Below are positions 44,142-52,315 of a stretch of DNA of 64,000 nt, piece after piece. Made by a program: the position numbers and the translations under genes. Position 1 is the first letter of the stretch. Every line of letters begins with the position of its first letter. The notes beneath the pieces are model-generated. The model ran no database searches. It was not told where the DNA came from and saw only the letters and a list, made by a program, of their open reading frames with translations. The stretch comes from Pseudoalteromonas umbrosa (lineage in GTDB: Bacteria > Pseudomonadota > Gammaproteobacteria > Enterobacterales > Alteromonadaceae), in the NCBI RefSeq assembly GCF_030125375.1, contig NZ_JASJUU010000001.1:744001-808000 (forward strand). The letters run 5' to 3'.

Positions 44142-46142
44142 ATGAATTTTCAAGAACAAATAAAGCAGGGTATCCCTAGCGTATTGCCTGAAGCAAAGCC
44201 ATATCCGGCGGGGGCAAACCGTGCGCCAAAGCGTAAAGACATTTTAAGCCCAGAAGAAAAGCAGCTAGCAGTAAGAAACGCGCTGCGCTACTTCCCAAAG
44301 GAGTGGCACAAAGAACTTGCAGCTGAATTTGCGCAAGAATTAAAAGATTTTGGTCGTATTTATATGTACCGTTTTAAGCCTAATTATGAGCTTAAGGCGC
44401 GTTCGATTTCAGACTATCCAGCTAAATGCGAGCAAGCTGCGGCAATCATGTTGATGATTGACAACAACTTAGATCCGGCAGTTGCACAGCATCCAGAAGA
44501 GCTTATTACGTACGGTGGTAACGGTGCAGTATTCCAAAACTGGGCACAATACCTACTTGTAATGAAGTACTTAAGTGAAATGGAAGAAGACCAAACACTT
44601 CATATGTACTCAGGCCATCCTATGGGATTATTCCCGTCATCAAAAGATGCGCCACGCGTTGTCGTAACAAACGGTATGATGATCCCGAACTACTCTCAGC
44701 CAGATGACTGGGAAAAGTTCAACGCACTGGGTGTCACACAGTACGGCCAGATGACAGCGGGTTCTTTCATGTACATTGGTCCTCAGGGCATTGTACACGG
44801 TACAACCATCACGGTAATGAACGCATTCCGTAAAGTACTGGAAAAGGGCGATAGTCCAAAAGGTAAGATCTTCTTAACCGCAGGTCTTGGTGGCATGAGT
44901 GGCGCGCAGCCGAAAGCAGGTAACATTGCCAACTGTATTACTGTATGTGCAGAGGTAAACCCGAAAGCGGCGATTAAACGTCATGAGCAAGGTTGGGTTG
45001 ATGAATTAGTCGACAATATGCCTGATTTGGTTGCTCGTGTTAAAAAAGCACAAGCAGACGAAGAGGTAGTGTCTATTGCATTTATCGGTAACATCGTTGA
45101 TGTATGGGAGTCATTCCTTGCAGAAGACATATTTGTGCACCTTGGCTCAGACCAAACATCACTTCATAACCCGTGGTCAGGTGGTTATTACCCAGTTGGG
45201 ATCAGTTATGAAGAGTCAAACCGCTTAATTCGTGAAGAGCCTGAAGTATTCAAAGAAAAAGTACAAGCGACACTTAAGCGCCACGCTGATGCTGTCAACA
45301 AGCATACTGCAAAAGGTACTTACTTCTTCGACTACGGTAATGCATTCTTACTTGAGTCTTCACGTGCTGGTGGCGATGTGATGGCCGAAAATGGTATTGA
45401 CTTTAAATATCCATCTTATGTTCAGGATATTTTAGGTCCTATGTGTTTTGACTATGGCTTTGGCCCATTCCGTTGGGTGTGTACATCAGGTAAACCAGAA
45501 GATTTAGACAAGACTGACGCAATTGCTGCAAAAGTGCTTGAAGAAATCATGGCTGAGTCACCAGAAGAGATTCAGCAGCAGATGCAAGACAACATTACTT
45601 GGATCAAAGACGCAAAAGAAAACAAGCTGGTTGTTGGCTCACAAGCACGTATTCTTTACGCAGATGCTGAAGGCCGTATCAAGATTGCTAAAGCATTTAA
45701 TGATGCTATTGAACGTGGTGAAATTGGTCCAGTTGTTCTTGGCCGTGATCACCATGATGTATCAGGTACTGATTCGCCATTCCGTGAAACATCTAACATT
45801 TATGATGGCAGCCGCTTTACAGCTGATATGGCGATCCACAACGTCATTGGTGACGGTTTCCGTGGCGCTACTTGGGTTTCAATTCACAACGGCGGCGGTG
45901 TTGGCTGGGGTGAAGTTATCAATGGTGGTTTTGGTATGTTGTTAGATGGTTCAAGCGATGCTGAACGTCGACTAGAATCTATGCTGCTATTTGATGTAAA
46001 CAATGGTATTGCACGTCGCAGCTGGGCACGTAACGAAGAAGCTAATTTTGCAATTAAACGTGAAATGGCCAGAACGCCAAAATTGAAAGTAACACTTTCG
46101 AACAACGTGGATGATGATATTTTAGATAACTTATCTCTATAA
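44142..46142 (+). CDS. hutU: Urocanate hydratase, long form
   Basis: Hydrates urocanate to imidazolonepropionate with tightly bound NAD+. 666 residues, about 110 more than the enzyme of Pseudomonas or Bacillus (about 557). Core motifs are kept: LITYGGNGAVFQNW, MYSGHPMGLFPS, LGGMSGAQPKA (NAD), FGPFRWVCTSGKPEDL with the conserved cysteine, and the C-terminal HNGGGVGWGEVINGGFG. The extra residues are at the N-terminus (about 1-85) and in the middle, as in the longer form of some proteobacteria, Bacteroidetes and eukaryotes. RBS AAGGAAA precedes the ATG. Confidence 0.94.
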   Translation: MNFQEQIKQGIPSVLPEAKPYPAGANRAPKRKDILSPEEKQLAVRNALRYFPKEWHKELAAEFAQELKDFGRIYMYRFKPNYELKARSISDYPAKCEQAAAIMLMIDNNLDPAVAQHPEELITYGGNGAVFQNWAQYLLVMKYLSEMEEDQTLHMYSGHPMGLFPSSKDAPRVVVTNGMMIPNYSQPDDWEKFNALGVTQYGQMTAGSFMYIGPQGIVHGTTITVMNAFRKVLEKGDSPKGKIFLTAGLGGMSGAQPKAGNIANCITVCAEVNPKAAIKRHEQGWVDELVDNMPDLVARVKKAQADEEVVSIAFIGNIVDVWESFLAEDIFVHLGSDQTSLHNPWSGGYYPVGISYEESNRLIREEPEVFKEKVQATLKRHADAVNKHTAKGTYFFDYGNAFLLESSRAGGDVMAENGIDFKYPSYVQDILGPMCFDYGFGPFRWVCTSGKPEDLDKTDAIAAKVLEEIMAESPEEIQQQMQDNITWIKDAKENKLVVGSQARILYADAEGRIKIAKAFNDAIERGEIGPVVLGRDHHDVSGTDSPFRETSNIYDGSRFTADMAIHNVIGDGFRGATWVSIHNGGGVGWGEVINGGFGMLLDGSSDAERRLESMLLFDVNNGIARRSWARNEEANFAIKREMARTPKLKVTLSNNVDDDILDNLSL

Positions 46143-46154
46143 CCGCATCTTAAT

Positions 46155-46188
46155 ATAGAGCTTAAGGTAATCTTAAGCTCTATTCTTT
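46155..46188 (+). terminator. Terminator of hutHU
   Basis: ATAGAGCTTAAG (46155-46166) pairs perfectly with CTTAAGCTCTAT (46172-46183), followed by TCTTTT. Confidence 0.85.
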
Positions 46189-46586
46189 TGTTCAAAAATT
46201 CCCGCACAGACAAAATATACATTTCTATATCCTCAGCTATATCTTCTTCGATACCGTAGGTACGTGCGAAAGCTCATTTATCGATCAATTTGATCTAATC
46301 ATTAAGTACTTAAATGAGAAAATATTCTAGTGAATTTTATCTAATAATAACGTACTGGTTTTGTAATGAAATGAGAAAAATTATTCCCTTTTTATACAGC
46401 AGTGTTAAATCTGCTCAAATTAAATACATTATTTAATTAGTAAATTCAAAAAAATGGCATAATAATGAAATATAAATCTATGTTTTTGATCAAAAAAGTA
46501 TAAAATTTCATAAAAATAAGGTTTTTAAGGATTAAAAAACCTGATATCGTGTCTGTGTTGAATGTAACTAACCAAAGGAAATTATA
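46189..46586. other. Leader region of peptide gene C
   Basis: About 400 AT-rich bases. A hairpin with arms AGGTTTTT (46519-46526) and AAAAACCT (46535-46542) sits about 45 bases before the peptide C start and may be part of its 5' leader. No other gene is seen. Confidence 0.4.
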
Positions 46587-46757
46587 ATGTTACTTAAATT
46601 AAGCAAAAAGAAAGTGAAAAACCTAAGCGCGTCTAAAAAGTCGCTTAATAATCAACAGACACCTCAGGTTGGTGGTGGACAAACTTTTGAAACAATCGGT
46701 TGTTTACCAACCGTGAAGTGCCAGGTTTCTTGGCAGTGTTATTCAGACGACTGCTAA
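46587..46757 (+). CDS. Cys-rich GG-leader precursor peptide (candidate peptide C)
   Basis: 56 residues, AAAGGAAA six bases before the ATG. The leader (1-31) begins MLLKLSKKKVKNLS and ends QTPQVGGG; the core (32-56) starts QTFETIGC and has four cysteines (39, 45, 51, 56), ending CYSDDC. It matches peptide B along the leader, with one single-residue gap, and at the TIGC core start. The rest of the cores differ, as is usual for families with a shared leader and variable product. No modification enzyme, protease or exporter lies in the window. It is placed between hutU and a phosphatase gene. Confidence 0.75.
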   Translation: MLLKLSKKKVKNLSASKKSLNNQQTPQVGGGQTFETIGCLPTVKCQVSWQCYSDDC

Positions 46758-47025
46758 CGAAAAAAACAAGCATTGCTTGTGTTTGTAAATATCCTTAACC
46801 CTTGTCGTAGGTCTTAATTGACCTACTTTCAGTTTTAAAACTAACCTTTTCATTTCTTAGATATAAACTTCATATATATTTTAGTTGGTCTTTGTTAATT
46901 CGGATTTCAATAATTCAATCTAGATTTGTTATTGCCTGTGCTTAGTAAAGCACTACAAGCCAAATAGATGAGTTTATGAATATAAAGGCATCTGTGAAAT
47001 TAAAAAGTAAAATTAAGGAATAATC

Positions 47026-47643
47026 ATGGCACATAGCCAGATAAAAAATGTTGTTTTTGATATAGGTAACGTTGTAGTGCGTTGGTCGCCACAAGAAATA
47101 ATTAAGCTGACTTTTCCAGAATCAGACTCGTGTGAGCAGTTGGCCCAATCAGTGTTTGGTTCAGAAATTTGGCTAGACATTAACAAAGGCATTACCACTG
47201 AGCATGAGACTCAATGCAGGTATCAACGAGAGTTTAACTTCAGCGCACAAGATACCAAACGGCTTTTTTACTACATAAAGCATACGCAAATTTTAATATA
47301 TAAATCTACAGAACTGATCCAACGAGTCAAACAAGCTGGTTATGGTGTATATGCGTTAACAGACAATGTCCATGAAACAGTTGAGTTTTTGAAAGCTTCC
47401 TATGATTTTTGGGACTTGTTTGATGGCACTATTATTTCAGCTGATCTAGGTATGCTAAAGCCACAACCTGAGATATATCACGCATTATTGGTGCAGTATG
47501 GGCTAATTGCAAATGAAACGGTATTCTTAGATGACATGCCCCATAATATTGCTGGTGCAAAAGCGGTTGGCATGGAAGCAATTCAATTTCAAAGTGCACA
47601 GCAAGGTGAATCTGCACTCAAATCCTTGGGTTTAGAATTGTAA
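47026..47643 (+). CDS. HAD-family phosphatase (YihX-like)
   Basis: 205 residues. Motif I is FDIGNVVVRW (nucleophile Asp near residue 11), in the DxGN form of YihX-type glucose-1-phosphate phosphatases. Motif II is YALTDN, motif III is the lysine in GMLKPQPEIY, and motif IV is FLDDMPHNIAGAKAVGM. It dephosphorylates a small sugar phosphate or related compound in the cytoplasm. AAGGAATA precedes the ATG. Confidence 0.87.
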   Translation: MAHSQIKNVVFDIGNVVVRWSPQEIIKLTFPESDSCEQLAQSVFGSEIWLDINKGITTEHETQCRYQREFNFSAQDTKRLFYYIKHTQILIYKSTELIQRVKQAGYGVYALTDNVHETVEFLKASYDFWDLFDGTIISADLGMLKPQPEIYHALLVQYGLIANETVFLDDMPHNIAGAKAVGMEAIQFQSAQQGESALKSLGLEL

Positions 47644-48055
47644 TTTAAGTAAGCGTTTAACTTTGTTTTAAGCGTTGGCTAAATATACGAGGAGCGATTA
47701 AGAAGCTGCATTATAATTAGAACGATTTAAGACATTGATTTGGGAGTATATTAGACATTCAGAATAAGTCTTCACATCATATTTTCCCTGAAAAGTTAAT
47801 CGTTTTAAAAATAAAAATGGTGCTACGCTAGGCGCGTGTTTTTTATCTGTGTAAAATGCTAGGGAAGTATTTTGATATATGTTCACTCCCCCATAATGTG
47901 ATAAGGCTCCTGTAAAATTATCTGAGCTTTTACCTAATATTCAAAATTTTGAATGCTTGTAGGTGATTTAATGGTATTTTATGCGGGGTTTGCTTTTTTA
48001 AGTGCGGTGAAATATTGCTTAAGTGAACAAATAAACTAACTCATGAAATTAATAA
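47644..48055. other. Intergenic region
   Basis: About 410 AT-rich bases after the phosphatase. An antisense open frame at 47698-47886 has no ribosome site and low protein likeness. I see nothing certain. Confidence 0.35.
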
Positions 48056-48181
48056 TCTTGCATAAAACTAGATTATCATCCAACTTATGTATTCCCAACA
48101 GCTATACACGTTGATTGGAATAAAGACATTGAAGGTGATGAGTGCTTCTATCGTGTCAGCCATTTTGAGGTGTTCGAGTAA
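48056..48181 (+). pseudogene. C-terminal fragment of an unknown gene
   Basis: Open frame of 41 codons without a start, ending in TAA. It reads like a real protein end (LDYHPTYVFPTAIHVDWNKD, then CFYRVSHFEVFE). Stops lie just upstream in the frame. I do not recognise the family. Confidence 0.4.
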
Positions 48182-48291
48182 AGTCACTTTATTAAAATAA
48201 TTAATAAAATCTTTGCAGGCGCTTGTCCTTCGTACATTTCAGCTAGGAATTCACCGCCGGCTTTTCTCGGTGTTAAAGATATAGGGAAAAT

Positions 48292-48597
48292 ATGTGGAAT
48301 TGGTTACTAAGAATAATTAAAAAAGATAAGTACAGAGCGCCTAAAATCATTGCAATTGAAATTTTGCTAGCGCATCTCGAAGTATCCCAAAAATCAGATT
48401 GTAAATCTTTAATATATGAAGTTGAGGTGCTTTTAAAAGAGTTTGAGAGTGCAGTAACGATAGATGTGTCAGATGCATTGAAGCTTTATAATGAGCCTTC
48501 TGAATTAATTGATATTGCAAAAAGTAATGACTGGTTGCAAGAATGCTTATCAGTAAAGGCACAGCTTGAGTTTTATCAGGCTTGGAAACTTTATTAG
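48292..48597 (+). CDS. Small helical protein of unknown function
   Basis: 101 residues starting MWNWLLRIIKKDK; AGGGAAA precedes the ATG. It is helical (IAIEILLAHLEVSQKS, YEVEVLLKEFESAV) and soluble except for the amphipathic N-terminus. No family recognised. No operon partners. Confidence 0.5.
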   Translation: MWNWLLRIIKKDKYRAPKIIAIEILLAHLEVSQKSDCKSLIYEVEVLLKEFESAVTIDVSDALKLYNEPSELIDIAKSNDWLQECLSVKAQLEFYQAWKLY

Positions 48598-49268
48598 GTT
48601 ATCAGCCAAGCGATATCTATATTAGGCGATTGCTAATCAAATTATAAATTAATATTCTGATAAGCTTGAACTTCAATCTTCAAATGTCTGATTTAGCTGC
48701 ACATTTGACATAAAGCATGTTAAAAAGGCATAAAAGTTCATCACATAGGTGAAGTATTTAGTGATATATGATTTATTAAAAGAGGTGTCGCCTATTCATG
48801 CTTGGCTATTCTGAACGGCAAAGACTATACATGGCAACGTTATTTTTGTGTAAAAAATAAACATGGGTTAAAGCATTTTATGGAGGATAGTGGAGCTTTT
48901 TTGAAAAACGGAGTCTTGGCTTAGTTTTGAAGTTATCTAAAATTCTATCTTTTATGTAATACCTCTGGGTGCACTTGATAAGTTTATTTTTCAAGATCAA
49001 AAGTAAGAGGAAGCCATAGTTTGAATACATAACACTTACTACTTTGCAATATACAATCGCGTTTTTCACTCATTTCAGAGGCCACAGCTCAATTATATAT
49101 GCACCTATTTGACGAGTGCTTATAAATATTTCAGCAAGTAAAGTCATATCATATTGCTTCTTAGATCGGAGTTGCCCTCCAGACATTAAGTAAATTAAAA
49201 AATGAATCTAGGTGAATGAATTCTGGTATTTCGTTATCTACCATGTGTTTTTTTAATGGAGATTGACA
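48598..49268. other. Region with a decayed gene fragment
   Basis: About 670 bases. From about 48813 to 48924 the plus strand encodes a protein-like tail (NGKDYTWQRYFCVKNKHG, then FMEDSGAFLKNGVLA) that ends in TAG and has no start in frame. It looks like another remnant. The rest shows nothing. Confidence 0.35.
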
Positions 49269-49394
49269 ATGAAAGCCTTTCAAGAATTAAACGCACAACG
49301 TGAGCATTGCCGTAGGTTATACATCAGCAGCTGCTGGAATGCAGTTAACCTCTCTGAAATTTACGAGATATCAGCAAGGGGTACATCATGTTAG
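49269..49394 (+). CDS. 41-residue leader-like protein coupled to the next gene
   Basis: A small frame with a good ribosome site (GGAG, six bases before the ATG). It encodes a polar peptide starting MKAFQELNAQREHCRRLY and ending SARGTSC. Its stop lies inside the next gene, overlapping its start by seven bases, so the two are translated together. It could be a regulatory leader peptide or a small partner protein. No family recognised. Confidence 0.5.
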   Translation: MKAFQELNAQREHCRRLYISSCWNAVNLSEIYEISARGTSC

Positions 49395-49828
49395 AACTTA
49401 CAGAGGTAGGTACACAGCTGATCTTTATTGGGATGGTGTTGTTCCTTGCGGGTTTAATACAAGGAGCATTGATACCTAAAGTCAAAAACTCGCGTATGGC
49501 ACTTTCTGGGCACCTGACTGCTGTGCAATGTGCCATGGCTTTAGCAATCCTAGGCGTTATGTGGTCATTAGTTGAGCTGCCGGCATTAGTTGCAATATTT
49601 GCAGCTTATGGATGTGCATTTGGTTTCGTATTTATTTGGCTAGGTATAACGGTTGCATCTGTCACAGGTGCAAGTAAGGCACTTCCAATTGCTGGCGCAG
49701 GGTACTCGGCAAATGCGACTTTAGAGTTGATGGTTAAGGTTATGGTTAGATTTGGGTCATTGCTGTCACTTATCGCCTGTACCTTGTTAGTTTTTGGTTT
49801 GGTGCCGATATTTTTGCAGTCATTATAG
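49388..49828 (+). CDS. Hydroxylaminobenzene mutase-like membrane protein
   Basis: 146 residues with four hydrophobic helices (about 10-26, 45-65, 70-95, 115-140). The pattern NSRMALSGHLTAVQCAMALAI, a GASKALPIAGAGYSAN loop and the final VFGLVPIFL resemble the HabA/HabB family, where the enzyme rearranges hydroxylaminobenzene to aminophenol. Many relatives of this family are likely not true mutases, so the reaction is uncertain. Coupled to the 41-residue gene before it. Confidence 0.6.
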   Translation: MLELTEVGTQLIFIGMVLFLAGLIQGALIPKVKNSRMALSGHLTAVQCAMALAILGVMWSLVELPALVAIFAAYGCAFGFVFIWLGITVASVTGASKALPIAGAGYSANATLELMVKVMVRFGSLLSLIACTLLVFGLVPIFLQSL

Positions 49829-49874
49829 CTAAGCAGCCTCCGACCTTTAGGCTCTTGTGCCGGTGCGTTAGTCA

Positions 49875-50162
49875 TTGTTCGATGGTCGTCGTGGTGAGGT
49901 GCACTGGTATCTGTTCAGGTTTATGGCAATGATATTTATTATGCGTCTGATGAACAAGTTAAGCCGATATTATGTTTGGTTGTGCATTTTGAGACTTCTA
50001 GAGCTAGGAGAGCCGCGAAAAATAATACCCAACACGCGTTCTGAAATTGCATTCTTAAACTTAATAATAATTTTTGTTTGGTTTGTAATAAAGTTAAGCA
50101 GCCATTTAAAAGTATCTAAGCGGATCATTTTGGACTGGCGCAATTTATATTTTTTGCCGTAA
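49875..50162 (+). CDS. Doubtful small membrane protein
   Basis: Open frame of 95 codons. A more likely start is the ATG at 49923 (MAMIFIMRLMNK), which would give 79 residues with two hydrophobic stretches (YYVWLCILRLL, LNLIIIFVWFVIKL) and a basic loop. There is no good ribosome site. It could be a remnant. Confidence 0.3.
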   Translation: MFDGRRGEVHWYLFRFMAMIFIMRLMNKLSRYYVWLCILRLLELGEPRKIIPNTRSEIAFLNLIIIFVWFVIKLSSHLKVSKRIILDWRNLYFLP

Positions 50163-50645
50163 ATAATGCCAGCCAAATCGTTTGTTTGCGGTTTTTATTT
50201 ATCTTTGAATTTTTGTATATCAACTAGAGCTCAGTATATCTCTTTGGTATATGCGTATCCGTATATTTGCCGTCAGAGTTGTATATTTTAAGAATCGTTT
50301 TGCTGATTAACTAGGTGAGTCAAAAATTGCTCTTTCATCTCCTCATCAAGTACTTTTGAGGGCAATAAATTTTGAAGCCAGATAAAGGCGGTTATTCACT
50401 AGAAGTAATTCGAAGCGGTGTTTTTGGCATGTCTTTGCGAGTCGTACGTGCGTTTGGAGCATGGATAAAAAGGGCGATTTCATAGCAAGTTCAATTTTGA
50501 CTTATTTACATGGGTATCTAAATAGTTTTCGGTGTCAGTCACATATCACTGTTATGCGACAACTGACGTATTTTAACCATTCCTCATTTGGTGACATTTG
50601 TTTAACTTATTGTTATGGTTGAAGGTATTAAGGTGCGCATATAAA
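50163..50645. other. Region before the cassette array
   Basis: About 480 bases with no complete gene. On the minus strand about 50293-50400 encodes a tail-like stretch (FIWLQNLLPSKVLDEEMKEQ, then FLTHLVNQQNDS and a stop) that may be the end of a lost gene. No integrase fragment could be recognised on either strand. Confidence 0.35.
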
Positions 50646-50716
50646 TGGCTGCGGCTATGCGGCAGAGATTACGTCGTTGTTATACGATATTTGTCGTAGA
50701 TAAAAATGTAATATCG
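50646..50716 (+). repeat. Direct repeat at the start of the array, copy 1
   Basis: About 70 bases, roughly 80% identical to 50882-50952. Both copies contain CGGCAGA, a TTACG centre, TTGTTAT and CGTAGATAAA, and each lies just before a small TM-protein gene. It lacks the long palindrome of the attC sites downstream. Its nature is unclear: possibly a decayed attC or a leader element. Confidence 0.55.
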
Positions 50717-50733
50717 CTTTGTAAGGTCAAGCG

Positions 50734-50898
50734 TTGAATAAAAAAGAAAGCAAGGAAAGTGGTATCTTATATGCGGTGTTCATTACTGTGTTGTTGTATT
50801 TCTTTTTTAAAATTACTTTGATCTTTTCAATAGTGTCAGGCAGAAATTTCAGCTGTTTAAGCTCTGTTTGGAGTAACTCTTATGCTGTTGTTATACGG
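50734..50898 (+). pseudogene. Truncated small membrane-protein gene
   Basis: Starts at TTG with AAGG upstream. It encodes about 36 residues with one clear membrane helix (YAVFITVLLYFFFKITLIF) and then runs into the second copy of the 70-base repeat, so its natural end seems lost. The open frame continues to 51024 through the repeat without protein-like sequence. Confidence 0.35.
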
Positions 50899-50952
50899 CA
50901 GACATTACGCTGTTGTTATGCGACATTTATCGTAGATAAAGATGTTATATCT
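50882..50952 (+). repeat. Direct repeat at the start of the array, copy 2
   Basis: Second copy of the 70-base repeat at 50646, 236 bases downstream in the same orientation. Positions 50882-50925 also carry two internal GCTGTTGTTAT units. Confidence 0.55.
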
Positions 50953-50974
50953 AATGTGAAAAAGGAGAATATAT

Positions 50975-51178
50975 TTGTTTCAATTAGCAATGATGATCGC
51001 TGGTTTCGGTTTAGGTATTTTTAGTTTATGCCAAAGCTTTGGTTATATAAGTATTAAAAACTCTGAAAAAATGGATTAAGCTGAGTTAGCTCACAAAAAA
51101 CTTATGCTTAAAGTTAGTGGTCTCGCCATGTTTGGGGTAGGTATCATTTATACACTAGAGCTTCTTGGTGTTTGGTAA
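50975..51178 (+). pseudogene. Two-helix membrane protein with in-frame TAA (cassette 1)
   Basis: From TTG 50975 (AAGGAG seven bases upstream) the frame gives a membrane helix (LAMMIAGFGLGIFSLCQSFG), reaches TAA at 51077-51079, and continues in the same frame with a basic loop and a second helix (LMLKVSGLAMFGVGIIYTL) to the TAA at 51176. Together this is a 67-codon two-helix protein with one nonsense codon. The stop may have been a lysine or glutamate codon. Confidence 0.55.
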
Positions 51179-51186
51179 GCTTATAG

Positions 51187-51290
51187 ATAAAACAAGCCAA
51201 TTAAGTACGGGACTGCTAAAGCTTGGCTCAGTTTCGCTCCGCTACACAATTTTAGCCAAGCATTATCAGCCCCTTATTGGAGTGTTAGGT
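51187..51290 (+). other. attC site 1
   Basis: Left box degenerate (ATAAAAC, then AAGCC). Right box GTTAGGT (51284-51290) is perfect. Inner arms AAGCTTGGCT ... AGCCAAGC flank a 25-base centre. Nearly the same sequence as attC site 6. Confidence 0.85.
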
Positions 51291-51296
51291 TTCAAC

Positions 51297-51713
51297 ATGA
51301 ATTTGACTACGCGTAAACTGTGGTACTTATTCTTTGGTGCTGGTGGGTATTTAGCTGGTATTCCAGCAATTTTGGGTTTAACTGCATCAGGAATAGCGGT
51401 CCTACTAGGTGAAGCTGCATCGTTAGATTTGTTTGTGGTTACTCTCGGTGGCTTTATTGGTTTAAGTACGGCCACTTTCACTTGGTTAAATCTACCAATT
51501 AGCAAGCTAAAAATTAAGGCGTGGTTAACATTGGGAATTACCGTAGGGTGTGGCTCTTCAATTGCTGCACTTACGATTGTATGGACTTGGCCACCAGTTT
51601 TTTTAAATGGTGATTTTTGGGATATATCCATTGGTAGCTATGTCTATTTTCTTCCGCCTATAGTAGGTTTAATTTTAATTTTAATTTGTGAAATCTGGCT
51701 TGCAGAAAAATAA
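51297..51713 (+). CDS. Cassette 2: membrane protein of unknown function
   Basis: 138 residues from the ATG at 51297, seven bases after the attC right box; the frame is open further up through the attC but those codons are not natural. Four hydrophobic helices (about 8-30, 40-58, 74-98, 112-134). No family recognised. Typical size for a cassette gene. Confidence 0.7.
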   Translation: MNLTTRKLWYLFFGAGGYLAGIPAILGLTASGIAVLLGEAASLDLFVVTLGGFIGLSTATFTWLNLPISKLKIKAWLTLGITVGCGSSIAALTIVWTWPPVFLNGDFWDISIGSYVYFLPPIVGLILILICEIWLAEK

Positions 51714-51734
51714 AGTGCTTAAACTAGGTCTGAA

Positions 51735-51835
51735 ACCTAACAAGTGCATTATGAGCGGAACCAAAAAAGCTTGGCTTGGTTCGTACCTCACCAATTATAG
51801 CCAAGCATTTTGCCCCGCATATGCGGGCGTTAGGT
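51735..51835 (+). other. attC site 2
   Basis: Left box ACCTAAC (51735-51741) and right box GTTAGGT (51829-51835), both perfect matches to RYYYAAC and GTTRRRY. Inner arms AAGCTTGGCT ... AGCCAAGC. 101 bases. Confidence 0.93.
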
Positions 51836-51840
51836 ATTAC

Positions 51841-52203
51841 ATGAAGTTTGGTATCACGCTACTAATTTTATTATTTTCCTCGCGTTCATACGCATGCTTT
51901 AGTGGTGTTGGTTATGAGCAAAATTGGAATGATTCAATTAACTTACTTTTAATTTCATTTTTTATTGGTGTTATAGTAACTTTTATTTGGTATATTAAAA
52001 AACGCCAGCGCTTGTATATTCCTATCACTATATTTGCCATCGCTTGTATTCCATCTGGTATAGAAATGTTGCGTTATGGTAATGGTGATTGTGGCACAAG
52101 TTTATTAAAAGTATCTATTTGGCCAATTTATATAATGGCTGTTTTCTTGCTGTATGAGGCTATAAAATTTATAAATTTAAGGTTTGGTGAAGGTAACACC
52201 TAA
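51841..52203 (+). CDS. Cassette 3: membrane protein with signal-like N-terminus
   Basis: 120 residues from the ATG six bases after attC site 2. Signal-like helix (KFGITLLILLFSSRSYA), then a Cys-containing loop and three more helices (NLLLISFFIGVIVTFIW, IPITIFAIACIPSG, IWPIYIMAVFLLYEA). No family recognised. Its stop codon is part of the next attC left box. Confidence 0.7.
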   Translation: MKFGITLLILLFSSRSYACFSGVGYEQNWNDSINLLLISFFIGVIVTFIWYIKKRQRLYIPITIFAIACIPSGIEMLRYGNGDCGTSLLKVSIWPIYIMAVFLLYEAIKFINLRFGEGNT

Positions 52204-52299
52204 CAAGGCCGTTAAACCGTGGACACAAAATAGCAGGCTTGTGCTCCTTCGTCGTCAATGTTAGCCAAGCATTTGGCGCCTATTAGTAAAGCGTTATAT
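52198..52299 (+). other. attC site 3
   Basis: Left box ACCTAAC (52198-52204) overlaps the stop of cassette 3; right box GTTATAT (52293-52299). Inner arms AATAGCAGGCTTG ... AAGCATTTGG with bulges. 102 bases. Confidence 0.9.
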
Positions 52300-52315
52300 T
52301 TTTAAGGGAACTTTG

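Noticed and set aside
31559..46757. A complete local lanthipeptide or other RiPP cluster
   Set aside because: No LanB/LanC/LanM, YcaO, radical SAM maturase, C39 protease or ABC exporter is encoded between 27 and 50 kb; only precursors are present.
50163..50975. An integron integrase (intI) at the head of the array
   Set aside because: No frame on either strand shows tyrosine-recombinase motifs; only a short unrelated tail is present.
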